64,000 nucleotides of DNA from Acestrorhynchus altus (taxonomy: Eukaryota; Chordata; Actinopteri; Characiformes; Acestrorhynchidae): NCBI GenBank assembly GCA_034509495.1, contig CM067511.1, forward strand, positions 28,552,990-28,616,989. The letters are read 5' to 3'. Position numbers and translations under genes: made by a program. Of the stretch, positions 36,830-47,244 are shown piece after piece. Position 1 is the stretch's first letter, and each line of letters begins with the position of its first letter. Below the pieces are notes generated by a model. It was not told the DNA's origin and made no database searches. It worked only from the letters and a program-made list of their open reading frames with translations.

Positions 36830-37390
36830 TCACATTTGGAAACATGTCAAATTAGGCAAAAAGAACAATATCAAACATCAATTAAAAAAAAAACATAATT
36901 CATTTATTAATAAATCAATTAATAAATGGATTAATAAATGATTAATCATCCCATTTGAAAATCACCCATGTGAAAAAGTAATCATACCATTAGTTGCAGC
37001 AAATCAATAATGAGATTCAGATCATTGAAACCATCCAGATTTAAATGTAAACCCACCCTCATACTGGAGTTCATCAGAACCACGATGTTGCCACATTAAC
37101 AAGCTCACTGGACCACCTGGATTGAAGCAAATGCAGCCGTTTAGAATAAGACCACCATAATAATATTCAAACATGGTGGTGGTAGGGGGGCAGTGTGGGG
37201 ATTGTCTATCTCGGTCTCCAGGAGCCAAAGCTTTAGCATGACCAGGTTATGCAGCAAGACAATGATAATGATAAAACACCAAAAGTGTGGAAGGACCTTA
37301 AACAAATATGCTTCTACTGAATGTTGGAGTTGCAATAATTGCTGCTAAAGAATTTGTTCAAGGGTAATTACATTGTAGAATTGGGGGTTT
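36830..37390 (+). pseudogene. Tc1-like transposon relic (third family)
   Basis: aatcatcccatttgaaaatc and acccatgtgaaaaagtaatc near the start, acatggtggtggtagg, cagcaagacaatgataatga and gcaataattgctgctaaag followed by ttacattgtag near the end match successive parts of a Tc1-like transposase and its flanks, with most of the coding sequence deleted. It ends about 160 bp before the next exon. Confidence 0.6.
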
Positions 37391-37551
37391 CTCTATATAT
37401 TTAAATAAAATAATAATATACATTGAGTTTTGTGTTTGGTAAGAAAATGTTTGGGACAAATTCACTGATTCAAACGTTTGACATTCGACATTCATTTAAA
37501 CGGATCTACTTTGTCTCCAGTAGTTTACTAACGTGCCTTTTCTATCTGCAG

Positions 37552-37750
37552 GCCAATAAACTCAAAACCAAGCTACAAGATTTGGACCGGCTGCTATCCA
37601 GCTATGACTGCAGGAGTTACAGGCATCGGCTTTACATCAAGCCACATCACGTACACCAGCATCAGCATAACATGCTGGACAATCAAGTCCATGACCATCA
37701 AGGGGAGGACTATCTGCCCAATGCTCTGGAAGATTTCCTAGCTATTCAAG
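37552..37750 (+). CDS. lamc3: lamc3 exon w7: start of coiled coil, His-rich
   Basis: Acceptor tctatctgcag ends at 37551; donor caag|gtgaaa at 37751; 199 nt, phase 0 to phase 1. Starts ANKLKTKLQDLDRLLSSYDC, a plausible heptad start of domain II, then passes through a histidine-rich stretch (HRLYIKPHHVHQHQHNMLDN and VHDHQ) before PNALEDFLAIQ. I know of no such His cluster at this place in gamma-1. The donor gtgaaa is non-consensus but the phase requires it. Confidence 0.9.
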
Positions 37751-38910
37751 GTGAAATGATTAATGAAAAAGGTGGAAATCTTACATTTGGAGTCAGATTT
37801 TTATGTCTTTAGTCCTAGATCCCACAGATTAGATGTGGAAAACCTAAAATGATCACATACTGTATATGCCAAAGCAAATTGCATTGTCAAATAATCACAT
37901 TTAGGCAGGTTTGTCATTTCAGTCACTAAGTATCATACTAGGCCAAACTTTCTGTTTTTCATCTTGTGTCAGAAAATACACAATTCTATAAAAATTTAAT
38001 TAGAGATTGCTTTTCAACTTGATTCTTTTTTTTCTTTTTTTTTACAGATTTTCTGATATATGTATATTTCCTCCTTTTTGATTGGCTGTCTTGTATCATC
38101 TCATTCATCATTTCAGGCTGACACTTGCCTTAACCTCAGTGTGAATGGCTGGGGCTAAACTCCAGCTGAAGAGGCAGATATAATGTATCTAATTGTATTG
38201 TTTTTTTGTGATCTCACAAAACATTTAATCCAAAACAGGCTACTATTGCAGGTTGGTTTCTGTATATAGAATTGCATGAATTTTAGATTGTAAAGGATAT
38301 TTTCAATAATACTTTCTTCAGAATACTGGTCCAGTTCAAATCATAATAATAATTCATTACATGATGATGAATGGGATGGTTCGATAGGGTAAGAAGTTGG
38401 TTATGATATGTGTATGTAGGTTACTCTGACCCTGAGTTTTGAAGCCTATAAAACAGCATGTAACTGTCCACATAGTGCAGATCTCTGCTTCTAAGGGTTA
38501 AAAAGTGAATTAAGGGTTTTTAAACTCTGATCCCAATCTACATTCAAATTGTTAAATGTTCCATGATATGAGCCCATTAAAACAGACTCAGTTCAGCAGA
38601 CATCGGGAACACAGTGAGATGAGAATATTCGGTTTGCTTATTCGCCATTTTTCTCTGTGTTGTGTTTTTTTTTTTTTTGCAGCTGAACACTAAGATTAGC
38701 TTCTAAACTCTCAGAGGGCCTTTTATAAGCTCACCTGCTGTTTCTACATGAGCGCCTGCTGTTTTTAAACGGAGCTGCGCTCTTTAAACCACTCTGTTAA
38801 CACAGCTGTTTGAATAAATAGTTTCAGTGTTTATTTTTTCACGGATTCTTCTTCATGCGCATGGAGATGGCACAAATGGCTGAGTACACATTCTCCATGT
38901 TTCTGTACAG
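37751..38910. other. lamc3 intron, no recognised element
   Basis: AT-rich, with a few poly(T) runs. Nothing identified. Confidence 0.7.
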
Positions 38911-39155
38911 AAGCACGGGAAGCCTTCGTGAGCCAGTTCTCGCAGCTGGAAACATCTGCACAGACCCTAAAGCTGCAGCTGCACAACTTTGCTACAGCGC
39001 TGAACTGCAGCCCGGTGCAGCAGGGGGGAAGAGGAGGCGAGCAGGCAGAGGAGGGGATGGGAGCAAATGAATGCAGGGCTCTAGCAGACACGTTTGTTGT
39101 TGTCACAGATTCACAGGTGCGGCTTCAGAGGATGACCCTTGATCTTAACAGCCTG
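38911..39155 (+). CDS. lamc3: lamc3 exon w8: coiled coil
   Basis: Acceptor ttctgtacag ends at 38910; donor ctg|gtgagt at 39156; 245 nt, phase 1 to phase 0. Encodes EAREAFVSQFSQLETSAQTL, KLQLHNFATALNCSP, a glycine/glutamate-rich linker (QQGGRGGEQAEEGMGANEC) and DSQVRLQRMTLDLNSL. The linker interrupts the helix. Confidence 0.93.
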
Positions 39156-39196
39156 GTGAGTCTCTGCAAATCATGTCCTTCCATGTTGAGTAAGAA

Positions 39197-39287
<91 letters not shown>

Positions 39288-39804
39288 ATGTGTGTGTGTG
39301 TTAAAACTGTGTAATGCACTGTAAATTGGTATATTCTGAATAGCGTTTATTGTTTTATGTAATATTTTAGGTTATTATTGCTTGTTATACTGAAATGAAA
39401 ATGGACCCCCCTGGTCATAATATCAGCTAGTGGTAATATTTTAGCTGACCGTACTATCTGATATAATTCTACTGTAATCAGTGTATGCATTTATCTACAC
39501 TGATGATCATTCCAAACGTTTGAATTGTAATCATGAATCATAAACAAGTGTTACATTCCCTTGGTAAATGCTTATGCCAAGGGACAGAAAGGTAGAAACA
39601 TGCAGTGCAGATGTGGTGGTGAAATAGTGAAAGAAAAAAGGACAAAGTCATTTACTGCGGTAGTTAACGGTCAAGGAAATTAAAAAAATTGTAAGGTTGA
39701 CCTTGATGACATACCTTAAGTGGCAATAAGCGAAGCTATCATTTTCACAGTAACAGAACAACTTGTGCCCCCTTTGAAAATGCAATCTTATTCTCCTGTT
39801 TCAG
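39156..39804. other. lamc3 intron with (GT)n
   Basis: A long (GT)n array at 39201-39300, interrupted by GCGCGCATA near its end; otherwise nothing recognised. Confidence 0.85.
39201..39300. repeat. (GT)n microsatellite 45 bp after a splice donor
   Basis: About 40 GT units followed by cgcgcatatgtgtgtgtg. Confidence 0.97.
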
Positions 39805-39881
39805 GTCATCCCATTTGTGCTCCCAAAAGGACCAACCCAGTGGAATGCTTTGGTGAACGAATCAGAAGCTTTAACGAAGAG
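39805..39881 (+). CDS. lamc3: lamc3 exon w9: coiled coil
   Basis: Acceptor cctgtttcag ends at 39804; donor gag|gtagtt at 39882; 77 nt, phase 0 to phase 2. Encodes VIPFVLPKGPTQWNALVNES and EALTK, then a split codon AG|T (Ser). NES is a possible N-glycosylation site. Confidence 0.9.
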
Positions 39882-40225
39882 GTAGTTGGACAGCTGCAAT
39901 TATAATTCCAATCATTTTCTGCTCGTTTTGTGTCTAATGTTCACTCGAGTGGCCAGTACCATGTTGAAAAATCAATACTGTCAAGACCTTGACATACTGA
40001 AGTTGATAAAGCCACTTATTACTAATGCCTCCACAAAAGACCACAAAGTGCTAATATCAGGTTTGATGAAGTGAAATCTCATCGAATTCATCAACAACGT
40101 AGTGTGAGTGTATTGATTCCAAAGTCCTCTCATGTCTTACCACCACTGGTTTTCACTTGAACCGCAGTAGAATAGGATGTATCCCTCTTTCACAACCCGT
40201 ATTAGAGTTATTTCTTGATCCACAG

Positions 40226-40360
40226 TCATATCGAAATGGCGACTCGTATTCAAGAGCTAGCAGGTGAGGCACTGAACATGTCCAGCAGAACCCATTCCAT
40301 GCTGCTGAGTCTGCTGGAGGATAACTCAACCGCTCTCCATATACAGGATCTTACAGATCA
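40226..40360 (+). CDS. lamc3: lamc3 exon w10: coiled coil
   Basis: Acceptor gatccacag ends at 40225; donor ca|gtaagt at 40361; 135 nt, phase 2 to phase 2. Encodes HIEMATRIQELAGEALNMSS, RTHSMLLSLLEDNSTALHIQ and DLTD. Hydrophobic residues recur with heptad spacing. NMS and NST are possible glycosylation sites. Confidence 0.93.
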
Positions 40361-41206
40361 GTAAGTAACGTGTGTGTTCTTCCTTTTCATTTGGGAAAAA
40401 TTATGGGAAAATGTGTTTGCATTGACTTCCATTTGAAGTAACAGTAGGGGCATGTTGCATTATCTGAGAGACACTACTTCTGTATGTGTAGGTCAATAAA
40501 TGTTGCCTATATCAATCTAATTTTTAATTTTTATCTTCCTTCCCAAAAGCATTGCAACACTGGGAGCCACTATTTGTTTTCAGACTGAGTGTGTTATGAA
40601 ATTCTGCTTCAGGAGTTCAGTTCCACATACACCTTGCATAATCTCCATAGAAAAGCATTGCTAATAGAGTGGGATGCTCTGGAGCAGCCACTTGTAAGCC
40701 TAAGTGTCATGCCAAATGCCAAACATGGACTTGAGATGTATAATACCTAGCACTGGGCTGTGGAGAAGTGGAACTGTGTTCTGTGGAATTACACAATGAG
40801 TAGGACTGCATTTGTGATTCAGAATGAATCATTTAACATCCATTCACACAAATATAATCCAGACCTCACAACAGTGTTCCAGGAACGTGTGTAAAGTCCT
40901 CCCACAAGAATGGAGAATGTTAATGCAACAAAAGGGAACAAATTTCATATTAATATCCTTGGTGAAGAAAAGGGAATATAATAGAAATATTACATTAGAA
41001 TTCACATGTTATACATGTTATATGTTAAACACATGATACTCTATAACCTCCATTCATCATATTGCCCACTTTAGGCCTTGATTTCACAAAGAATGTTGGA
41101 TGAGAAGGTGCTTTGCTTTGAGTCAAATGTTGGATATAGTATAGGCAGGATGTTGATAGACAGTGTGTTTAAAGTGTTCTGCATGATTCACCTTTGTTAT
41201 AAAAAT

Positions 41207-41297
<91 letters not shown>

Positions 41298-41300
41298 CAG
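40361..41300. other. lamc3 intron ending in a long (GT)n array
   Basis: The part 40490-40620 (atcttccttcccaaaagcat, actgggagccactatttg) resembles 45640-45745 and may be a decayed transposon end. The last 90 bp are (GT)n. Confidence 0.6.
41210..41296. repeat. (GT)n microsatellite abutting a splice acceptor
   Basis: About 43 GT units; only acag separates it from the exon at 41301, so it replaces the pyrimidine tract. Confidence 0.98.
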
Positions 41301-41553
41301 CCTGTCAGAAATGCAGGAACTGAAGGAGAACCTCACACTTCAGGCAAATAAGACCCTAGCTGCCTACCTGTCAGTGCAGGAACAGCACTCTGATGCACAG
41401 GCCATTTTACACAACCTCACCTCCAATCTACCTGAACTGCACAAGAACATCAACAGGATCACCTCTGCTGTCGTAGAGGCTAACACCACGTCCTCCTCAC
41501 AACAGCTTGGTGAAGCAGATGCTGCAAGACCACAGCCTGAAGAACTTATCCAG
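41301..41553 (+). CDS. lamc3: lamc3 exon w11: coiled coil
   Basis: Acceptor gtgtgacag ends at 41300; donor cag|gtgcat at 41554; 253 nt, phase 2 to phase 0. Encodes LSEMQELKENLTLQANKTLA, AYLSVQEQHSDAQAILHNLT, NLPELHKNINRITSAVVEAN and a more polar end. Sequons include NLT (twice), NKT and NTT. The acceptor lacks an ordinary pyrimidine tract. Confidence 0.93.
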
Positions 41554-42661
41554 GTGCATTCATACTACTGATGTTTAAATGAGCCATGTGTGAGACATAA
41601 TTCGTTTCAAATTATAGCATAATCTTCTGATATTTTATTAAAATATTTGGCTTCTAATGGTTAAAACAAAGCCACCGACTTGTGCCACGATTAGTAGAGG
41701 AATGTAAAATGATTGGCATTATTTTAAATTGTTTTCTTTTATTTTTGTTTACTTAATTTGCAATGAATATGATGCATCTGTCACACAAAAACCTTGTATT
41801 CCAATAAAAATCAACTGAAAAAAAAATTTAAATGAAACAGAAGATAAGCAAAAACAAGCCAAAGATACACACAGTGAGCTGTTGTGGAACATGCACAAGA
41901 CCAGACAACACTTAAACCAAGGGAGTATGAATGCATAAACACAGACAAGGCTCATCTGGGGAAGATTATAAAGAAGGCACAGGTGGGAACCCTATGACTA
42001 TAAGGAGCTAGGGCGGAGATAAGGAGTGCATTCCAATCACCCCAGTAGAATTCCGATATTTAAGTGAAATTTCAATCCATAGTGAAAGCATGTCGAACTG
42101 CACTGATATATCACTGCACAGGAACATTTACCCAGAACATTTATCAGTTGTTTAAATCTGCTGGTTCTCATCATGAGCAGTAGAAAACAGTTTAAACATG
42201 GCACAAACCTGCTGTTAAAATTACATTTAGTCCTATAAATACTATAAATACATTTTAAAAAAATCAACAATCAAGAGCAAAGCAAACTAATGCCTAAGGT
42301 TTAAATTAGACAGTGTCTTCCAAAATTATCTCAATGATGGTTGTATCATTGGAAGCTAATGGGATGCTGATTCTATTTTAGGCATTTTAAATCATCATAA
42401 ATGTACATAATGTAAAATTGCATTTCTAATTACATTTTACAAATTACTTTTAAAATGCATTTCTTCAGTTTCATGTGTTTAAATAGATCATCTCCATCTC
42501 TCAAAATATTTCCAATGAAGATCAAATGTCCATATGTTTAAATGGGTTAAAGTCAAAGGTATAAAGAGTTCATGGAGTTAGGAAGTACTTAAATAGGTAG
42601 CCTTCCATTAAGGTGTCACTTTTTTGGAAATAACCAGTAACCAGTTTGATTTCTGGTTTAG
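41554..42661. other. lamc3 intron
   Basis: The part 41830-42030 may be a third copy of the purine-rich repeat seen at 3080-3470 (agacaacacttaaaccaagg, aggcacaggtgggaaccc). The remainder is AT-rich and unrecognised. Confidence 0.5.
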
Positions 42662-42796
42662 AGTGTGGACCTAACAAATAGGACCGCGAAGCTGGACATC
42701 CAGGTCCAGTCGAAGGAGCAGCTGGTAAATAAAACCATGGGGAAGTTGGAGCCAGAACTAAACAAGACCCTGAAGACCATTCAGGAATTCCACCAG
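42662..42796 (+). CDS. lamc3: lamc3 exon w12: coiled coil
   Basis: Acceptor tctggtttag ends at 42661; donor cag|gtgagt at 42797; 135 nt (45 codons), phase 0-0. Encodes SVDLTNRTAKLDIQVQSKEQ, LVNKTMGKLEPELNKTLKTI and QEFHQ. Three sequons: NRT, NKT, NKT. Confidence 0.93.
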
Positions 42797-43631
42797 GTGA
42801 GTACAGCTAAAACTTAAAATCCATGCAAAACTGCCCCTTAGAAGCTCATTCAATAAATGTATATATGTTTATTATTTATTATCATGGAAAATCATTTTTG
42901 TGGCCTGTACATTTTTTCACTACTCACATTAGTGAACAGCACAATCACACAGGAATGGATTAAAGCAATAAAGGGATAAAGCACAAGAAGCCAATTGTTT
43001 CAGTGATTATTAAATGGATAAACCCAGTTATAATGAAATCATCAGTCTTTCATGCCTTATTGCTTATAAATCACAGAAAAAATATAATTTAAAAAAAATG
43101 TAGCAATGATTAGTGGTTATTAATATATATAGCTTCCAGGATAGTACCAAGCCTATGGCAGCATTTCCTGCTCACATTTGACCTCTTTTTGACTATATAA
43201 GTTTACTTTTTGTTAATAAAGCTGTATTGCACTATATTTTACAAACAGTAGGTTTTTCTAGCAAACAACTTAACTGGGGTTTTTTTTCTTATAATTGCAT
43301 TAATTCATCATTTATATTATTATATTATCATAATTAATATGGGCATATGTGTCTGTCTGTATGTGTTGTTGTTTTTTAACAATGACATGTCATTGTTGCT
43401 TCTCTCTAGCTGCTTTTGTCTGAGTTGACATAAGCAGGATTTATAACAGAGAAGCAGTAGGACAAAACAAGGGGAATACAGAAAACACATAAGTGGCAGA
43501 TATGAAAATGATACAATTGAGTCTGTCAAGTCTGTCTTAAATAAAGAGATTTCATTTAAAACACCTTTCTTTGTCTTTGCAACAATGACACTCAGTCCCT
43601 TTTTCCTTTCTCTTTGTCATTTCCTCTGCAG
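42797..43631. other. lamc3 intron, no recognised element
   Basis: AT-rich. Ends in a good pyrimidine tract (cctttctctttgtcatttcc) before ctgcag. Confidence 0.75.
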
Positions 43632-43734
43632 CTGACAGCCCTTACCCAGGGACTTAAAGAAGCAGCTCTTTCTTCTGTCATACAAGGCAAGAAGACTGAG
43701 TCAGAGGCCTTTTCCCTGCGGAAAAATGTACAAG
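43632..43734 (+). CDS. lamc3: lamc3 exon w13: coiled coil
   Basis: Acceptor tcctctgcag ends at 43631; donor caag|gtaaag at 43735; 103 nt, phase 0 to phase 1. Encodes LTALTQGLKEAALSSVIQGK and KTESEAFSLRKNVQ. Confidence 0.92.
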
Positions 43735-43994
43735 GTAAAGTTATTAGCTATGAAAAGTTATGATTATAAGCTTTCATGCAAACACAACCTCAATAGACGT
43801 GTATATCTCTCTCGTTTCCAAAAGGAGAAATAGTCGTTTCAAGAAAACAAGTTTTCTTAATGACTACTTACTTAGTTTTAACTTATATGACATGTTTGTG
43901 ATATGAATATGTTCAAGGTAATGAAAGATTAAATTGCAAGGTATGATTTCAACTATAAAAGTAGCCTGAAACCATATACACTGTTATATAGTCA

Positions 43995-44185
43995 TGGCCA
44001 AAAGTGTTGGCACCCCAGGATTTTTATTATTTTATTTTTTTGTTTTGTGTTGTTATACACATTTATTTCCTTGCCAAAAAAGGCAAATTTCACTTCAGTT
44101 ATTCCCTGCCAGATCAGGGATTCAAACCAGCAGTGTTCCAATTACAAGGCTGGTTCCCTAACCACCAGGCCATGGTTATCCATTT
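43995..44185. mobile_element. Tc1-type end joined to a SINE-like tRNA head (minus strand)
   Basis: gtcatggccaaaagtgttgg followed by caccccaggattttta resembles the end of a fish Tc1-like element. From 44085, ccctgccagatcagggattc and ggttccctaaccaccaggcc are the reverse complement of a SINE tRNA-like head (B box ggtttgaatccctgatc). The two are adjacent and may be one insertion inside another. Confidence 0.5.
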
Positions 44186-44436
44186 TTTCATTACTCTGTC
44201 TGCTAGAAAAAAAAAAACTATTTTGAAAGAAGTTCCTGGTGCATTCAGAGCTTGCAACAGATGTGACACTGTGTTGCACTGAAAATAAATGAAACCCATA
44301 TTCTAGCTTCTTTTTATTTTGTTCTTTTTTTTCATTTATTCTAAAAAGGACAAATGTCCAGACACTTTCCTGGTTTTGTAGAACAGCATAGTATAAAACG
44401 GAGGTACACAGTTTGTAACGCTATCTTATGCCACAG

Positions 44437-44639
44437 GCATACATCAGGAATGGCCTGTCCTCCAGACTCAGACCAAAGCAGCTCTCAAGCGGGAGAGCAT
44501 CTTGGAGGAGAAGACCCTGATGGAAGTGAAGAAGAAGGTGAGACAGGCTGAAAGAGTGCTGAAGCCCATTCTGGAGAATGCAACGCTAGCTGCCAACACA
44601 GCTGCACAGACTGAGGACGCAGCCAGTGCTGTGGCTAAG
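44437..44639 (+). CDS. lamc3: lamc3 exon w14: coiled coil
   Basis: Acceptor ttatgccacag ends at 44436; donor aag|gtgagt at 44640; 203 nt, phase 1 to phase 0. Encodes IHQEWPVLQTQTKAALKRES, ILEEKTLMEVKKKVRQAERV, LKPILENATLAANTAAQTED and AASAVAK, an Ala-rich helix typical of laminin domain I. NAT is a possible glycosylation site. Confidence 0.94.
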
Positions 44640-44867
44640 GTGAGTTCAGAAGCTCCCAAAGGAGCAGCGTTTACCCAGAAACCCCTTTTACACACGCCAA
44701 TACTTTTTTCTCTGGAGTGCATCCAGCAACACATTCTATATGATGACAAAATCACAGTACCAGCCTTAAGGGCCTGAATGCATCACTGTCAATATTGTTC
44801 TTCGAATAAAGTTAAAGTATAAGAAGGCAAAATTTAATCCTCAATTTTTGGTCACTGTCTGAGGCAG

Positions 44868-45011
44868 GATGCCAAGGAGTCGGTGTCACGGGGAAAGCAG
44901 GTGAGGAAGGCATCGGCAAAGCTGAAGTCAGCTGTGCATGCAGCTGTGCAACAGCTGGCTGAGCAGGAGAGCACAGCAGCGCAGGTGCAGGAAAACATGC
45001 ACAAAGATAAG
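44868..45011 (+). CDS. lamc3: lamc3 exon w15: coiled coil
   Basis: Acceptor tctgaggcag ends at 44867; donor aag|gtaagc at 45012; 144 nt (48 codons), phase 0-0. Encodes DAKESVSRGKQVRKASAKLK, SAVHAAVQQLAEQESTAAQV and QENMHKDK. Confidence 0.93.
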
Positions 45012-46023
45012 GTAAGCAGTCCATATAGGTTTCATCATCTAAGCTGGTGAACGATTGGGTCTGCACGTCCTTAGTGCCGCTGGATTGTGTGAGTCATGTT
45101 GGAATTACTGAGTAATGCTTAATGTGAATTGAACAATTATGATTGTCAATAGTGTTAATGGATCTGTGGAAGAGCATTAGTGGATCTGTGAAACCTACAA
45201 GAACCACGGAGAAGGAGAACCTATAGATTGTCAGATTTGATGGCTGCATGACACAGGACGACATGCATGCAGACTGTTTCAGCGACTGCCAAAGACTGCA
45301 GTGGTGTCGTGGCAGACTGTTGTCTTCAGTGACGAGACTTTGTGGAGATGACCAATGAATCCACACTGTGGTGCCAGGCCTATCCCTGATGGAAATGCTA
45401 TTGAACACACTATCAACACTCCAACCCACCACAAAATCTGCAGATACTGAGTGAGAATATTGAAGCTGCATGAAATAAATTCTTGAAGGACACCACTGGG
45501 ACAACATATCCTTATTCATATTCATATATACTCCATGCCAAGACAGCTGGCGCATTGCATTATACCCAATGCACATACCACACAGAGAGACACTACGTCT
45601 AATATTTTAATAAATAAGGTCCATATCAGTCACATTTTCAATCAGTAATTGTTCCTGGTAACCTTAATCTTCCTTCCCTATAGCATTACAATCCCACACT
45701 TCCTAATGGGTGCAACTATTTCTTTTTGAGTGCAATTTTATGAGGTGCTGAAGACAGAATTGTACAACTCGGGTAGACTCTACGTTTGTCTGCCAATGAA
45801 GAGGAAGTGAACTTTCCACCAGACGAACACGTCAATCTATCTGTTTACTGCTAGATACCCACCTGTCAGTGTTGCAGTTACTCATCTGATGAGCTGAAAG
45901 GAATGCTGAACAGTTCTGAGCCCATCTTTTCCATAATATGCACCTGATTTCAGTTGGACTCTAATAGCTCTGCCGTTTGGTTTGGATGTTTTTGTGAATG
46001 CTCTTCTTATCTCTGCTCTACAG
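45012..46023. other. lamc3 intron with a transposon-like relic
   Basis: The part 45130-45600 contains ctgtttcagcgactgccaaa, ggcagactgttgtcttcagt, gacgagactttgtggagatg and ggcctatccctgatggaaat, which look like a decayed DNA-transposon transposase on the + strand. Family uncertain. The rest is plain intron. Confidence 0.45.
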
Positions 46024-46123
46024 GCAGATGTTTCATTAGGGGCTGTGAAGGACAGCATGGAGTCAGCTAAGATCCAGCTGGAGGCTTTCATGCACACACT
46101 GGCTGAGCTGCTCAGTCAGATAG
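46024..46123 (+). CDS. lamc3: lamc3 exon w16: coiled coil
   Basis: Acceptor ctgctctacag ends at 46023; donor atag|gtacat at 46124; 100 nt, phase 0 to phase 1. Encodes ADVSLGAVKDSMESAKIQLE and AFMHTLAELLSQI. The hydrophobic LAELLSQI stretch matches the conserved part of gamma-1 domain I (NDLLEQLGQ). Confidence 0.93.
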
Positions 46124-46537
46124 GTACATTTAGAGACCTTTTGTCTATGCTGTCTTTTAGTTAGCTTTTGTCTTGTCCTTTCCACTTCTGTCCTTTCCTT
46201 TATTTGACTTTTTTATTTTTTATTTTTTTTCCCTTTGCTGTACACTCCCGTGTTCTCCTGTCCCAAATTGATATGTCTGAGTAGTGTCCCCTACAATATT
46301 TTAACATATTTTTGAATATTTTATAAAGTGCTGATATAAAATGAGAGCAGATTGTTCTGCTGTCTCTTGGTAGCAGTAGTACAGTGTGTGCAACAAGAGT
46401 TTACTTGTATATTTTAATTTCTAGGTGTTCTGTAGAAGGCACCCTTACTGATAATACATGTATTAATAATAATAGAATAATAAAGTAGAAGAAGAAGATA
46501 TATAGATAAAATATATCTATATATTGGTTTTGTGCAG

Positions 46538-46788
46538 AAGTGAACTCAGCTGTGGAAAACTATGACCGTATGCTGAACGAGACAGCTGCCCGTCTGCTGG
46601 TTCTCCGGGCCAGTGTGGAGAGCCCGGCACTGAGTGGAAAAATCCAGAAGCTGCGTGGTGCTGCCGAGGACCAGCAGAAACAACTACTGCAGCTGGAGCA
46701 AAACCTGCAGGACATCAGAGAGGAGCGAGAAAGCCTGACGGACATCATTCAGAACCTGCCCAAAGAGTGTCCACAGAGGGGACATTGA
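46538..46788 (+). CDS. lamc3: lamc3 exon w17: last coding exon, C-terminus and stop
   Basis: Acceptor tttgtgcag ends at 46537; stop TGA at 46786-46788; phase 1 start. Encodes VNSAVENYDRMLNETAARLL, RASVESPALSGKIQKLRGAA, EDQQKQLLQLEQNLQDIREE and RESLTDIIQNLPKECPQRGH. The Cys at 46768-46770 is the conserved penultimate cysteine that links gamma to beta. Only PQRGH follows it; gamma-1 has nine residues after this Cys, including the integrin-critical Glu third from the end. NET is a possible glycosylation site. Confidence 0.95.
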
Positions 46789-47244
46789 GGGGAGGAGAGT
46801 GAGCAGATAAAAGTGCAGGAGACAGCAGAAAGTGTGGAGAGGAAATGTGAGGAGAGAATGTAAGAGGGAACGTAACTCCAAAGTAAAATTATGAGGAATA
46901 TTTTTCTCAGTCTAATCTCTTTCTGCCACATCTATACTTAATTTTTGAATCCCACAGTCATTTCAAAGCATTTCCTTGAAGAAAGCAACAGAAAGGCCAT
47001 TGACATAAAACTCATTTCGATCAGAAGTTGACAGGTGGGCACTGAATTCTGTGGATGAGTGAATGAATGAATGAATGAATGAATAGGTAAAGAAATATTC
47101 ATCTTAGGATAACGGCATGAAGGAATGAATTACCAAAGTCTTATACTTTCAGATCCTGGAACAGTATGCCAACCAGACAAAGCCCTTAAAAACAAAAATG
47201 ACATTTATTGCTTTGCATTAAACACAGAAATCTGATGCCTAAAT

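Larger units (their letters stand above)
28437..37551. other. lamc3 9.1-kb intron between LE and coiled-coil parts
   Basis: Holds the SINE-like, DIRS, MITE and Tc1 relics listed below plus plain AT-rich intron (about 28640-29420, 29690-31190, 32480-33570, 33900-34920, 35870-36800). No missing exon is needed: the flanking exons are both phase 0 and read CPVCYSLIRDQ-ANKLKTKLQDL without a gap. Confidence 0.75.
1976..46788 (+). other. lamc3: lamc3 gene span (laminin gamma-3, 3' two thirds, 17 exons)
   Basis: Seventeen exons join with matching phases into an open frame of about 1,000 residues ending at a TGA at 46786-46788. Domain order is the end of laminin IV type A, consecutive LE (EGF-like, about eight-cysteine) modules, a CPVC cysteine pair where the three chains are disulfide-linked, and about 610 residues of alpha-helical coil with a terminal Cys. 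This is the gamma-chain layout; known gamma chains are secreted and trimerise with alpha and beta chains into basement-membrane laminin. I prefer gamma-3 over gamma-1 because aif1l follows directly, as in human, and because the C-terminal tail is short and lacks the glutamate third from the end. Gamma-2 is unlikely given the intact NIDPNAV loop. Human LAMC3 is about 1,575 residues, so the N-terminal domain and first LE modules lie upstream of the window. Confidence 0.9.
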
